A stretch of 64,000 nt of DNA, taken from Rhynchonema sp. JSB1_4 (Eukaryota; Nematoda; Chromadorea; Monhysterida; Xyalidae). The position numbers and the translations under genes were made by a program. Where the stretch lies: assembly GCA_030248065.1 (NCBI GenBank), contig JASAMV010006625.1:62001-126000 (forward strand). Reading direction: 5' to 3'. The notes under the pieces are model-generated. The model did no database searches, was not told where the DNA came from, and saw nothing but the letters and a program-made list of their open reading frames with translations. Of this stretch, positions 34,385 to 47,480 are shown piece after piece. Every line of letters begins with the position of its first letter. The stretch's first letter is position 1.

Positions 34385-37059
34385 TGTACACCAATGTCTA
34401 CGCTACACGAATTACTGCCACTCTACCAACTCACGTGTCATTGTGAAACATCAGCCACTTTCACCTATATGTGTGCGTGGTGCAATCAACAAAATGTGAT
34501 TTTCGTTACGAATGGGAAAACAAAAATGGAAAAATTAAACGTACAAATTAAACAACAACGTACCACGAAGGGCGAACAAGAACCCAAAGAACACAGATAT
34601 CATGAGTTTGTGCCAGCAGCCATTATCTTCCAGTGGCACTGTGGTATAGTTGTTTCGCAGCACAAATTCTTCTACCTTCTAGATTCGTACTTTTCTGTCG
34701 TCAAATTGATCATTATTATCCTTTTCGCACTTAAACATAACGCAATGAATGAATGAAATGCTTCATTCAGGGTCATGATGGCTATCTGTTCTCCAACCGG
34801 TAAGTTTCCGGGCTTTAGAGCGCAGAGTAGACATTATGCACAAGCAGCTTTATCGATATGGGCTAGAGATGCGTCCTGTAAGGCACTACTACAGCTGGAA
34901 GTTTTCCAGTATTTTCTTTAACCATGCACACATGGACGGGTGCTGAGTGGAAGCTTATCCTCTTCCCAATGCACTGGGTTCCTCCTCCTGATGAGCGTTG
35001 GAGTACTAGTACTACACATTACATGGTATGCATGCACGCATCCCGTTTTTCTGCATTATTAACTTAGCACCACATCACAGAGCAGGGCACCATTTGGTTT
35101 GCGAGGGGGAGCACTGTATATTGCAGCGTCCTGCACGCACTCCATTTTTTTCTCACTTTTCACTCACTTTCTACACCAGAAAAACGCCACTGGGTTTCGA
35201 GATGTTGCCGGGAATGTGCGATTCGCTAATGCACTGGAACCGGAACTGCTGACGTTCCAGCAGTTCATTGCTGCAGTATGTCAACTTAGCTACCTCCGTA
35301 CAGGTTGTGCATAGCTCATCGCCAACAAAACATGCATACGAAAGTGCATAAACGGTGTGGTATTCGTGAAAAATGCTTATCCGAGAAGTTTTGCCCTCTC
35401 CTGTCTGACTGAGGTGCTCTTCGCGAACATACAGACATTATACGGGCATTATGTGGTATGTATCAGATAATTTTCATCTTTCTGATTTTGTGAGATGCTC
35501 AGCAGCTTTATTCTGATCTTCATCTGATCTTAATCGCAACTTACTAGGATTTCCGGAAATACTTTCAAAGATTGGGTTCATAGAGGTGGAGCGCAGGTCA
35601 CGTGACATCTGTTTATCACAGAAGTCTGGGTACAAGCTTAGAGACCACCAGTAAGATGATCTCTGATGTTTTCATGAGTAAACGGAAAAAGGGCTTCGCA
35701 TTAATCATTAACTTTGTGACACGATAATTCACAGCACCACAAACACAGACACAGAGCAAACTGTTGCACACAGTATTTTAGCCAACCTCCGTTGAGAAGA
35801 ATGTCCGTCCGGTTATTGTACATAGTGAACCAATTTGAGATCATCAGTGAATTGTTTAGATCTGATTCGAGAAGTTCTTCTCAAAATGTTAAGAATTCTT
35901 TTTGGAACAGATTTTAGATTAGTATCTTACCTAAGAGGAAGGAATCCGCTCTGCAAAAGTCGTGTGCAGATGGGGATGTTACGATTTTTGCTGGTAGTGT
36001 GGTGGCATAAAGTGAGCGGAAACCGCGATGACTTTGAAAAGCGCCGCGTAATGAAATTAATCCGGGCTGCGGTATTTTTGGCAACGCTTCATTCAGTCGA
36101 TAGAGACAAGTAGCAACTTTGGTAAGCTGATAAATATAACGCTTACAGAATGAGGTATGTACGAAATATATGTAAAGTTACGTAGAGGAATGGATTGAGC
36201 ACGTTAACTATGGCTTCGTGTGAGCAAGTGAAATTGATGGTCGTGGCAGCACTTTACAAGCGATCACGCAGGGAGGGGAGGCTCTCACGCGTCTCTCATT
36301 TCCTCTGCGTGATATGAATTCCACCATGATTATTATTGTGTTGAAATGAACAAAAAAGCCGCGCGATGAGAACAAAAACACTGTTCGTGACCTTCAAAAT
36401 GGTTTAATATAAGAACAGTCCAACTTCTGTGTGTGTCTCAGTACCACGCACGACAGGGCGCTTTTGAAGGAAAATTGAGGAAAACGATGGGAAGCTGTAT
36501 GTAATCGCTTATGACTCTGAAACTAACGATGGTGGTTGTTGCGTCTGGGAATGAAAGTTCAGGCACCAGTGTACTTTAGTATATAGTTCTTTGGTTCCTA
36601 ATGAATTCCACACCCGGAGCAGGCACGCACAAAGGTTATGATGCCTGTTCTATACGTATACAGTAGGTCGTATACACGTAGGGTACCGCCATTAGACCCC
36701 TTGTTTCAAAAAAGAGTACCAGAAAAAGATCTATAGCCGCCGGAGATCTTGAAACCCAAGAAGCAGAACGGAATGTGACTGTGAGCTGGAAGCGTGTGTA
36801 ACCGACAACGTCTGAATCATGATCGTAAACATTGATTGGCAACCACTGCTCCTTTTTTAAATTGTTGAAACTAAACACACGGAATGGTGATTAGTCAAAA
36901 TCGGGTAGATTTTACCTGGGCTTCTCCGTCCTTTGCATTTTATACATAGGTCCATAATCACTACAGCCATGCCTGTACATAAGTTACAGTATGACAGACG
37001 ATTCCGCTTTTTAGTTACAGACCACCAGTTTTCAGTAGATATTTGGTAAGAAGCTCAAG
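34385..37059. other. intergenic, no gene recognised
   Basis: Upstream of the receptor gene, so its promoter is expected near 34300-34600. The remaining sequence has only short frames on both strands and no splice-supported exons. Confidence 0.45.
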
Positions 37060-37590
37060 AAATGTGTTAAGAGCGCGGGGGAATAGTAACAGATAGGTGT
37101 CAATGGAATAGGGTTCACAAATCGAAAAAAATGGATTTCGCTCATATTGCACAAAAAGTTGACTACTACACTTACTAAGACACATACAAAATTTTGGTTC
37201 CAAAATCCAAAGCATTAAATAGTTATGGGCGCATTTAAGTGGGCAGGTCGAAAATTTCTTGAAATTCCAAAAATGTACCAAGTTTATGTTGATGAGGCTG
37301 TCATTTGTTTTAGATCGGGTGCTATTTAATGAAAATCACACATAATAGTTAATTTGTTATCTACTTTTCAACCATGTAAAAATAAAGGCAAAAATTCGCT
37401 GCATTTTCTCTTCCGTTGAATTTTTCAAAAATCAGCTCTAAAATTTAGTGCATATCAAACACAACCAATTTTAAAAAAGTCCTCACCGACGAATTCTTTC
37501 TATTTGGTCTCAAAATGTGCGCCATAAAATTCTGATATTGGTTTATAAATCTGGTTTGTGACAAATTTGAATATATCCTGAAAAGTTTAG
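37060..37590. repeat. left arm of a diverged inverted repeat flanking LINE copy 2
   Basis: AATTTTAAAAAAGTCCTCA, GACGAATTCTTTC and AACCAGATTTATAAACC-like blocks here reappear reverse-complemented at 39840-39965. Weaker matches (TTTTCTCTTCC, TTAAGAGCG) extend the arms to about 500 bp. Identity is moderate, so the repeat is old. Confidence 0.7.
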
Positions 37591-37719
37591 ATAAAAAACA
37601 TTTTTTTGTTTTTTTTCTCACTTTTTTGTCTTTTTCTTTGCACGGATTCACATTGGAGAAACGACCGATGTGGGTGTCACGAACGGCAACAAGATGCTTG
37701 TCAATGTAAGCCTAAGCCA

Positions 37720-39049
37720 AAAGGCTTTCGACACTGTCCCCCACTCTGCGCTGCTGCAAAAACTGCAGCACTACGGTTTCCCCCGCCATTTACTCACTTG
37801 GGTAACTTCATACCTAAATGGGCGGTCACAGCGGGTTCGGGTCGGGGACGCAGTCTCTGGGTGGATTCCGGTCACCTCCGGGGTCGCCCAGGGCAGTGTT
37901 CTCGGCCCGACCCTTTTTCTCATCTACATAAATGATGTTGTCAGTGTAGTACATCCAGGTACCTATCTGTATCTCTACGCTGATGATATCAAAATTTACA
38001 GGGAAATCCGTAGTGCTGCAGACCACAAAATCCTCCAGGGTGACATAAATGCGGTCATTAGTTGGCTCTCTGCAAATGGCATGGCTCTTGCCAGCCATAA
38101 GAGCGTCACAGTAAGGCTTGGGAATCGCCCCCAAGTCCCCCCCTGTCTATTTTTGTGGGAATGAGCAAATTATTTCACCACCCCATGTCCGGGACTTGGG
38201 TGTCTTAATAGACCAACAAAACTTAAAGTTTGAGTCACATATTGGTAAAATTGTGGCTGACGCCAGCAGAATGGAGAAGACCATCCGCCGAAACTTTCAC
38301 AGTCGAAATCGCGACTTCCTCCGAAAACTTTATTTGGCCTATGTCCGCCCTTTACTGGAATTTTCCATGTCCATTTGGTCCCCTCAAAATGTCACTTTAG
38401 CTAAAAACATTGAAAAAATTCAACGTCGGTTCACCTACTATTTACCTGGCATGCAGACACTGTCTTACCAACAGCGTTTGCATGCCCTAAATTTAGACCC
38501 CCTAATTTATCGCCGGACCGTGAACGATCTTGTGCTCGTGTACAAAGTCGTTCATGGTCTCATACCTGGGGTAACCAAGGAATCCTTCTTTCCATCTCGT
38601 GACACCGGCCGCCCAACCCGAGGGCACTCCCACAGTTTGTGTCGAGTCCATGGCGCGGGTGCAGACTTGTCCGGATACTGGGCCTATCGTGTCGTGGACC
38701 TCTGGAACAGGCTACCAGAGGGCGTCGTCTCTGCTGCCTCAATTGCGGCCTTTAAATCTAAACTAAACTCACGTGGTCGAGACGTAGTTTCTCGCCATAT
38801 TTCAACAAAATTCTCAGCCGTCGTTGACTGATCTCCTCAGTCACTGGGTTGCTGCTTTTCAGATAATCATCTATATTCCGTCATCCGTTGCCGACTTTAT
38901 TGCTCGTTACGTTTGTTCTCTTCATTACCAGTAGTTTGGTTGGTTGAATCTCGCCGGTACGTTTTCTTTGTCGTTTGTTCGTCATGTTCACATTTTCGTT
39001 TATTAATACTCATGTTCACTTTTTTAGGGTTTCTCCGGATCTTGTGTAA
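37720..39049 (+). mobile_element. LINE copy 2, 5'-truncated and frameshifted
   Basis: Same element as 1-3935, forward strand. Similarity begins near 37720 (SQKAFDTVPHSALLQKL) and includes QGSVLGPTLFLIYINDV, YADD and the thumb and C-terminal region (VRPLLEFSMSIWSP, then LIYRRTVNDLVLVYKVVHG). One frameshift near 38140 in a C-run separates the palm frame (ends 38164) from the rest (38118-38831). The 3' untranslated part ends TTTCTCCGGATCTTGTGTA near 39048. Short truncated copies like this are typical of target-primed reverse transcription. Upstream of 37720 the frame continues into unrelated sequence. Confidence 0.92.
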
Positions 39050-39383
39050 AGGTCTTTGCGAAAGCGTGCAGATAAAATTTGAATTTGAAATGTAGTCTGA
39101 AAGTAAACAGCTTGTTCATGACACATGACAAGCTATCAAAATGGATACAAGTTCAGAAATGCAAGCTATTTGGCACCGGCCGTGATTGGCAATAATGATT
39201 TTTTCAAGTGGCCGACAATTCGTATGCATCACACGAGGTGAGCAACAAGCAACAACAACACACATTATACAAGCAGTCAACACACACATTATAGCTGCAA
39301 CACAACATGTTTTATGTAAACGGCAGAACACACATGAGCACGCGCAAATACATTTATGTAACACATTAAGGCAAGCCAGCGGC

Positions 39384-39475
39384 TGGATCGCATAGCGCAA
39401 TCGGTTAGGCGCAGCATTGAACATGCGTGCGTGTGTCTGTCGCGCAGGTTCAAACCCTGTAGCGTGTCTTTTTTT
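39384..39475 (+). ncRNA. tRNA-like pol III unit (pseudo-tRNA or SINE head)
   Basis: TAGCGCAATCGGTTAGGCGC matches a tRNA D-arm with the A-box, and GGTTCAAACCCT matches the T-arm with the B-box, 50 bases later. A run of seven T at 39469-39475 would terminate pol III. The acceptor stem pairs poorly and no canonical 7-base anticodon loop is present, so this is probably a tRNA pseudogene or tRNA-derived SINE head. Confidence 0.55.
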
Positions 39476-39839
39476 GCGTCGCGGGTTTTGGGTGAACGTT
39501 TTACCATTATTACTTTTTATTTCGTAACTTGATGCAATGCAAAAACATTTAGAAATAGGCAAGAGTTGAAACAAACGAATAGCCATTCACAGATTTGCTG
39601 CATTTTCCTAACAAACGGTTGCCTTGAAAAGCACATAAATTGAAAGCATTCTCGTGGTATTTACAGTTAAGAAACATATATGTAGGTTCCAGCAGCATAC
39701 ACATCAGAACTAATATTTGGCAATCACATACATCAATTTTTACATATTCCATCATTCAATTGAGCTGGGTACCACGATAATTTTACAACAGGAAAGAAAA
39801 TAAAACGACGAAATTTTTTTGGTTCATACTAACATAAAT

Positions 39840-40360
39840 TGCCGACAATATTCAAATTTGTCACAAACCAGATTTGTACGCCAATACCAGAATTTTATGG
39901 CACAAATTTTGAGACCCAATAGAAAGAATTCGTCGCTGAGGACTTTTTTAAAATTGGGTGTTTCTGAGAAGCACTCGTTTTTTTGATATTTTTAAAAAAA
40001 ATGCAATGGAAGAGAAAACATCCAATATCATGCAACTATTTTTGCGCAGCTGAAAAGCGGACAAAAAACTGCTATGAGTGTGCAAATTTCAGCACCGAAT
40101 GTAGTTTATCGGCTGAGATCCAATTGGATTGACATTTATTTTTTCAGCATTTTTCATTTTTAAAATTTCCCAAAAAATGCACACGGAGCACCTTTAAATT
40201 GAAATTACTGAAAGTATACTTAAATTTGGAACGCCAAACTTGGTGAGCATTCCTAAATATGTTGTGGCATTGATTTCCCATCAAAAAAACCATATCCAAA
40301 ATTTCAGTTTTGTGAACCGTAGTTTGCGATTCTTACCACCCCACGCTCTTAAGAACTGCC
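39840..40360. repeat. right arm of the inverted repeat flanking LINE copy 2
   Basis: Reverse-complement partner of 37060-37590. The strongest block is 39845-39965 (GTCACAAACCAGATTTGTACG, GAATTCGTCG, GAGGACTTTTTTAAAATT). Confidence 0.7.
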
Positions 40361-41885
40361 TTATAAAGAGTTCTATCACGCGGTTAGGCCCAGAAAATTA
40401 TGGCTTATAGAAACTTGGGTGGTATAGGTAATATAAAAATACAGCTGCCCTACCGCATATACAACAATGGAGGAAACTTTCTGCGCAAAGCCTTTTCAGG
40501 GTCTCAGTGGACAAAAACTCAAGCGTGGTTATGGATTATGATCAGCCTTCTGATATGAAATAGCGGGAAAAAATTGTCCAAAGGTCCACTTTCCACTCGA
40601 ACGCTGGAAACATGACAAGTCTAAGTCGACGGGAGACCATATCAAGGATCATTGGCGCGCCGTCTCATTACAAGCTGTCATGCTCATGCCTCACGCTGCT
40701 GCGAGTTCAGGAAAAGTGAGAAAGTCATGCAAAATAACTTAAAATGTGCGCGCGGTGAGTTATAGTTCCGGTTCAATTTCATCCAGCTGTGGGGAGCAAA
40801 GCTATAACTGGCCAGAGACACTAGCAATCGTGTGAAATCCAGATCAACATGTTGGGAGGAATATCAAGGCTTATGCTCATGACCGGCAATGAAAAGATGC
40901 CACCGACGGTATGATCAGCTGCCTTCAAGGAAACTTAAAAGACAATATTATCACAATGTTGGAGAACCGATCTTCATATAACTTGCACACGCCCATACCT
41001 GCCCATTCACTAGATCTTTTCTCACTGGCTCAGCTAACCAGAGAAGCACAGGTTAATCAGAAACGCACAGGAGTCGTGGCATTTAGTTCAAACCAGGCAA
41101 TGTTCCACGGGTGATGTTTCACACGCACTTTGCGAATAACCATATTTCTATCACCCGGTAACCAACAAATGGCGTCGCTTTTCGAGAGAATCTAAAAATC
41201 GTAAGAAAAATAAACTGACCACGCGGGCGGCCGGCTGGTGGGAACACGTTATAATGGCACTTTTATGCAGATCTTTCGTGTGGTCCTCGCGGCAGATTTT
41301 ATGTAAAAGTTGGATATAATATTTTTTCTGCTCGCTCGTTTTCTGATTCCGAAAATATTTTAAGAGTGTATGCGGCAGCAGAGAATGTGGGATATAACGA
41401 GCTGAACGTGACAGGCCACCTGGTCGGAAGTTCACGCACTGGAGGAGGCGACTGGGGTGGGATCGTGTCTGGAAGATGAAACGTGTGTGACATATTGAAC
41501 GCCGATCGAAAATGGCGGCATAAAATAGCAGCAAGCCGGTGTTTTCTTATTTTAAAAACGGCTGGCCAATTCATCTAAAAATTACAAGATGTTCCTACGT
41601 ATTCACGTCGTTGGAAGGGAAAAGTCTCGGAAACGGTCCGTTGTTCTGTCGTAAAGCAATTGATGACAAGCAACTTATGTGTACATATGCTACGTCAGTG
41701 TTTTGACAATTTGCCTGTTATTACATAGTCGCCTGACAGCGAAAATTAGAAAACGATCATGTGCTACCGTCGAGAAGTATCTAAACAACTACATATATAC
41801 TGTATGATCCACACTAACGCTTAATTGCAACACCCACGACACCATCTGTCATTGACGCGTGAAAATGTTCCAAACGAGCACTGAG
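40361..41885. other. intergenic, no supported gene
   Basis: The longest frame is 127 codons on the minus strand (41151-41534). It has no recognised domain, signal peptide or splice context, and I do not call it. Confidence 0.4.
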
Positions 41886-42013
41886 TAGTGCCCGAACAGG
41901 ATTCCAATCCGGAAATCCCGATCAGGAAAATGTCAAACAATGAAATCCTGAAATTCCGATGCCGATTAATTTTTAGGATCCCAATAAGCAATTCCATTCA
42001 AACGCGGGCACTG
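41886..42013. repeat. short MITE related to the CAGTGCTCGAACGG family
   Basis: The left end TAGTGCCCGAACAGGATTCC and the inverted right end CAGTGCCCGCGTTTGAATGG enclose about 128 bases with several ATCCCGAT-like words, as in the element at 57923-58310. No clear duplication. Confidence 0.5.
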
Positions 42014-45000
42014 AAGCACTCGTCAGGGGACGGTAGTCAGGCTGCGAGCAAGTAGACTTCATAAAAGCCGCTGATGTCTCTGCCTGGCCTTTTTGACGAC
42101 CACAAAAAACACATGATTCACCAACGACAAAAAACATGATTACGAAATGAAGATTGTTCCTCACAAAATGGCACGGTTAAAAGTTCATGTTTGTATTTAG
42201 TCACGAACGTGAAAACAGTCTCGTTGACATCCGTGACTTCCGATGACATATTCATCACCCAAATGAACATGAAATGGCTTCATACCCAATCTAAATGCTC
42301 AATCACAAAATAAAGAGATGGACACCACTATGGCCGACGATACGTATCGGTGCCTATTTACCTAGGTATATTTGGCAAAAAAACGCACAGGAAACTCAAT
42401 CAGGGAGCGATACAGTATGTAACTGGGTAGATTGCCAAAAAAAATTGGAGGCAATTTGGCCCAGAGAGTTAATAAGGTTCTGTGCGCCGTTGGCTTGTGA
42501 TAATAGTTCTGTGCGTATACAGAGTAAAATTGACAAACGGCGTTCGAAACATCGTTTTCGTTCCTTAAAAAATCGCAATTTTGGCAGAACTGCACGGCAA
42601 CGGACACAAAGGTTCACGTGCAGTAGTCGAGGTGCAGAAGTGAAGATCCCAGTCAGGTGTCCATACCTACAGTGTTTTGTTCTTCAACGAGGTAAAGCAA
42701 TCGAGTTTCTGTTACTTTGTTACTTTCAGGTTAAAACTGACTTACTTACAATGCGCTTGATGATACTGGATCAGCATACGATCATGTCGTCATGTACTGT
42801 TTAGTTCTACTCGGTTTGTTCGTTAAACGCTCGGCACCGGCGCTTTCGCTCATAAACTGTGAACAGAAGTACAACAAATTGGGTACTAATTTGCGAAAAA
42901 CGACTTTGAAACTCCCGATTAACGGCTGATGCGAAGTATGTATCAGCTACCAAAACCTTGGACTTGCATGCGGTTTCAATTGAGCGTGACACGCAACATT
43001 TTCGTAATTTCTGACCGATGCCATTTTGGCAGCTCATGTCTGGTTAGCCTGACACCCACGTTTATGCAGCTGCCACCCTAGTATGGGCAATCCATCGGCT
43101 CATGGCACTTTTTACACGCAGCGCATGCAGCAGCACACGCCATTTTCTAAACAAAATGTACACTTTGAGCGAGTGACATACTTTAATGACCACTTTTTAA
43201 TTTATCCGGTTTTCACTTGCTGCTTGCCATAACACTTTTCTGCACTGTTGCAAAATTTGGGGATGTTTCAACGGATAACTGCAGAGAATAGATGCATTCA
43301 TTGACGGCAGTAATGCAGCATGCAGCGTGTGCGTTGGAGTGCCATGAGCTGGCGGATTGCCTATACAGTACCTACAGTAATTGTAACACTTTGCCAGCCT
43401 TTCTATTTCCACCTGGTCTGCTAGGCATAGATACTGTATTAGGAAGGATAACATTTCGCACCAGTCACATATAAATGTGATACCATTTAGAAAAAAATGA
43501 AACACAAAACGAGATACGACCAGCCTCAAAGCTGGTTGGCTTTTAACAATTTTTCGCACGTTATGGCATACCGGTATACATTACCTGACGTTCTAATAAA
43601 CCAGAAAATGGCTGCCTTTAATGGGCCTTAAATGTGAAAAATGGCGGACCTCCCCTCAGCAACAGTGTTTTCGTCATTTCGATGACTGACTGCTCGATAA
43701 GACCATTGACTGTAAGCCTGCAAGCAAGTATACCGAACCTGGACAACGCATGAACAGCAACGGTATGGAAAAAATCGCTAAAAACACCGCTTTTTCGATT
43801 TGTCCACTGGAGTTGTGGCCCGGTTTCTGGGACCCGATCAACTGGACCCTGTCATTTTGGGCCAGATCGATCGGTCGACGGACCAACTGACGGGCTTTGG
43901 TGGTTAGGCGCAGGCATATGCTGCACAGGGTACTAAGTAACGTGTGTAGTCCTGCTCCTGGCCCCACTTGATTGGGTCCCAGAAACCGGGCGTCACCTGT
44001 GAAATATATGATTCTGGCCCGTTGTATTCGGCGTCTTTTTATCGCTGCTCTTTCCGTATCGCAAGACCAGCACCCACGTCTGTGCTCGAACTGCCGTTAG
44101 AACGTTTATAGGAGAAACAATAAAGCTTTGGCATGGTGGCGTGACTGGTGCATATCTTACGGCTTACGTCAAATATATGGCACTAAATTAACGGCCTTCC
44201 GTGAGTGGCATTATACACACGCTTCCAGCAAACAGATAAGATTTGGCACGTTTCGTATACAGTATACCAAGGCAAACTGTCAGTGTGTTTTCAGTAACGT
44301 CCTGTGAGCATTTCAGCAGGTGTGAGCTGTGGTGTGTTCGAGCTTCCGGAGTTCCCGTCAGATCATCGTGGACAAGACTGCGAAAGTGCAGCGCCGCTTG
44401 GGTTTTGAAACACGGAAAGGGTACACTGGCATTCCTACATTTCTGATTCCGCATGCGCAGGCAGGATACGCACGATACAGGTGCGTGACAAGGAAGCATT
44501 AACAACCAAGGTGGCAACGGCAAGATAGTAGTATGGTGCATGATGAAATGATGATCTTGGAAATTTGTTTGTGCCTCAGTTGCTGCATTTGGAGACCTGC
44601 AGGTACTGTAAGCACCCTATAAGAGCGGGCTCGTATACTTCGAAGTGCATGCTCTTCACATGCACAACACAAGTTTAATAAATATAAGAATTCTCAGGAA
44701 AAGTTCATGCAAAATGAGAGAATACCGAATTATTCTGACGTTCACAAGACATTATCTTCATGCAGTTTGCTCAAATGTTCCTGCTTTGAGAGCACAATGA
44801 GAAAAATGACTGTCTGAAAATGAATTGATGGTGGTTTATTTCGGTTCTACAGACGACAACTTATGCCAACTTTCTGTTTGAGCGCTTTGGTGGCAAGCAG
44901 CTTTGTGTCAATGCGGCAAATGTAGGTAGGTACCCAGTATAAAAAATGATCGATAAGATTTGAGAATTGAAGTGCGCCCCAAATCTTGAGGATAGTCCGG

Positions 45001-45398
45001 CTCATTACACTCAGGGAAAGTGCACATGCCGCTTTGAGTAATTGAGGCTACTAACAAGCCGGACTTGTTCTCAATCATTTCGAATTTTTCTGTGTAGACT
45101 TTTGCTTTTTTGTGCGTGTTTGATACAGATTTTGCATTCGTTTGTGACAGATGCAATCGTTTTGTTTGTAACCGACATTGAATATTGCGTGCGAGCAAAT
45201 AACGCGGGACGAATTCGTAACTTCCAATGGAACAACAACAATGACACCGAAATGGTTACGATCTGATCAGCTGCTGCACACACATGTGGGGTACACGTCA
45301 GCTAGAATGACGACACTGAATCAAAACTACCAGGACTCGCTGAAAACTGCGATGAATACCTTAGTCTGTAAAAGCTGTAATACTGTTGCAAATAAATC
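42014..45398. other. intergenic, no gene recognised
   Basis: Short frames only. Contains a 24-bp inverted pair at 43818-43841/43968-43991 (CCCGGTTTCTGGGACCC, one mismatch) around a ~125-base loop. Confidence 0.45.
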
Positions 45399-47480
45399 AT
45401 GATCCTTAAATTTATTAGCAAAATGCATTCATTTACGCTATTACTAACCGTTGTATCCACCCTGCCGTGCGCAGTGATGACCATCATTTCCTACAGTCTC
45501 GTGCACAATAACAATACGTACAATTTCGTCGACTATCTTCGCATAACCACTGATGAAAAACAGGTGCCGATCAGTTTTTCTGGTTTCGGTATATTCATGG
45601 GTTCGCGGTGCACCAGGTCATCATCAGGGCTAGGAGGCCAGGCTTGCATTTCAGGACTTTTTCTATACGATCCTGGGTCATCCACATGATCACAGTGCCA
45701 CAAAGCGTCAATTCGATTGTTTCTCAATGGTGAATGAACTATTGGTGAAACAAGGATTTCCCAGCAAAAGCGTTGGTGTTTTGTTTTGGTTTTAGATTAT
45801 GATCAGAAAATATTAGGAAAAATGAATTAATTTTAGGTCACCCTGAACATGGACATGCAAATGCCAAGCAAGGGCAAACGCTCGTCGAAACCGGACCGGC
45901 ACGAGATGCGTATCAAGTATGAACCAAATAAAAAAGTTGATGTTTCACAAACAGGCTGGTTTTCTAATATTTTCAAGGCGTTCTTTTAATGTTGAGTTCT
46001 GTTAAAAAATTTCATTTGTAGAAACCTACAAATCGATTGAAGAGCGTGACTCGGTCTACGATGGGCACACGCCTGCCAAGAAGGAGGAAGAGCAATTTGA
46101 TGAAGAAAAAGAAGAGCAAGAGGAAGAGGAAGAGGAGGGATCAGCGTTGCATTCGAAACACAAGCATTCGGAAAGGTACATATTCATCACAAACAATCAA
46201 TTATAAAACAGTTGTTGGTGGCTCTGGTGCACTCTCAATGGCACCGACGATGTTCTGGTGCACCACAGCTGTCTTGAGAAAACAATAATCGAAATAGAAT
46301 AACCACAAAAGACACGCTGCACAATTCGCATCAAGTTAAGACATATCAAGCGGACACACAATGTTTCAAATGATCATGTTCAGCCTCCTGGGGTCAGTTC
46401 TGTCTGAAATTGTGTATTTTTGTTTTCTCCGCAGTTATTTCGGCAACAGCGAGTGGTTAGCGGATTACGGTCGGGAAAAGTTGAAGTTGAACTACAAGGA
46501 GCCGCAGGATGTGGAAGCGGAGCATTTTCCTGAAATCGGCGTCACCGGTCTGGTGTGGAAGGATTGTATCAAGGGAAAATTGTACACGTCGTGTTTACGG
46601 ATATTGCAAGTTCGCTCGATTTTCTTGTATTTTTTGCTTATGTTCAACGATCATCTCAGCACCCGAAACTTTGACAAGCACACACCAGGATGGATATCGA
46701 AGTTGCTGATCGGATCTGCAGTGTGCATTATGTGGTCCGTTCTGCTGATCTGATCCGATTTGACCGGGTCATTTTTTAAACTTACAAACTACATAATGGA
46801 CTCACGTTTCTCTGCTTCAGGTGCGCAACCACGCCAAACTCTATCCGCACAACGCCACAATATCAGATTTGCACGCCATGTTTGGTTGGATGAAATATCA
46901 GCTGAAAGAGCACGCCAAGGAGGCCATTCTGATTGTGATGCAGGATTTCGACGAAGAGCTGCCTCCGATCGTGAAATCGATCAAATCGATTATTGGGAAA
47001 CAACGAGTGCTCGGCGTGTACTTTGCCATGATGGTTCGGTTGAGTGGTAGTAATTCAGCACGAAGCTTGAAAATTAAAGGACTGCTTTTGGGGCAGAGTC
47101 CGCCCCGGCTATTTGGGTGCATTGGGTGTGGATTAACACTGCAAGCTTCGCAGTTCTAGCATTTCTGAAAATGATAGTAATCCCAAACCTGACATGCGAT
47201 TTCGAAGGACATGATACAACAAAGGTAACCCACAGATCTGCATATGTTTGAGATCCGTGACGGGCGAACACAGCTGAGGAATATCTGTCAGAAGTCGAAG
47301 TACGGCGATTCGAAAATTCCGGTGATCGCGTTCACGGAAATCGATGCGGAAGACATCCTGATCATGCAGTACAATCTGCGCCACATCAGTGCCACACGAC
47401 ATGTATACGCCGCCACCGCGTTGACACAGTTCAAAGTGCACATGAAGGAAATTGACTTTGCCAATAGACCTTGCTTGTAG
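45399..47480 (+). CDS. membrane-anchored protein with acidic tract, unknown family
   Basis: Six exons (45399-45563, 45837-45909, 46022-46175, 46435-46609, 46821-47049, 47236-47480) join in phase to 346 residues. A hydrophobic N-terminal segment (FTLLLTVVSTLPCAVMTIIS) is a signal anchor or signal peptide. It is followed by a basic stretch (PSKGKRSSKPDRHE) and a run of Glu (KKEEEQFDEEKEEQEEEEEE). The remaining 210 residues look like a folded alpha/beta domain (WLADYGREKLKLNY, AILIVMQDFDEELPPIV, RVLGVYFAMMV, KIPVIAFTEIDAEDILI). I recognise no family. Exon ends at 45909 (GTATCA donor) and 47049 (GTAATT donor) were chosen because other sites break the frame. Met at 45423 is an alternative start. 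Confidence 0.65.

Noticed and set aside
41151..41534. 127-codon minus-strand frame
   Set aside because: No motif, signal peptide, homology I recognise or splice sites of the type seen in real genes here.
42295..42804. 169-codon plus-strand frame
   Set aside because: Composition looks random, overlapped by minus-strand frames of similar size, no domain.
46037..46288. Arg/Lys-rich 83-codon frame
   Set aside because: It is the out-of-frame shadow of the Glu-rich exon 46022-46175, which is the register that stays in phase with both neighbours.
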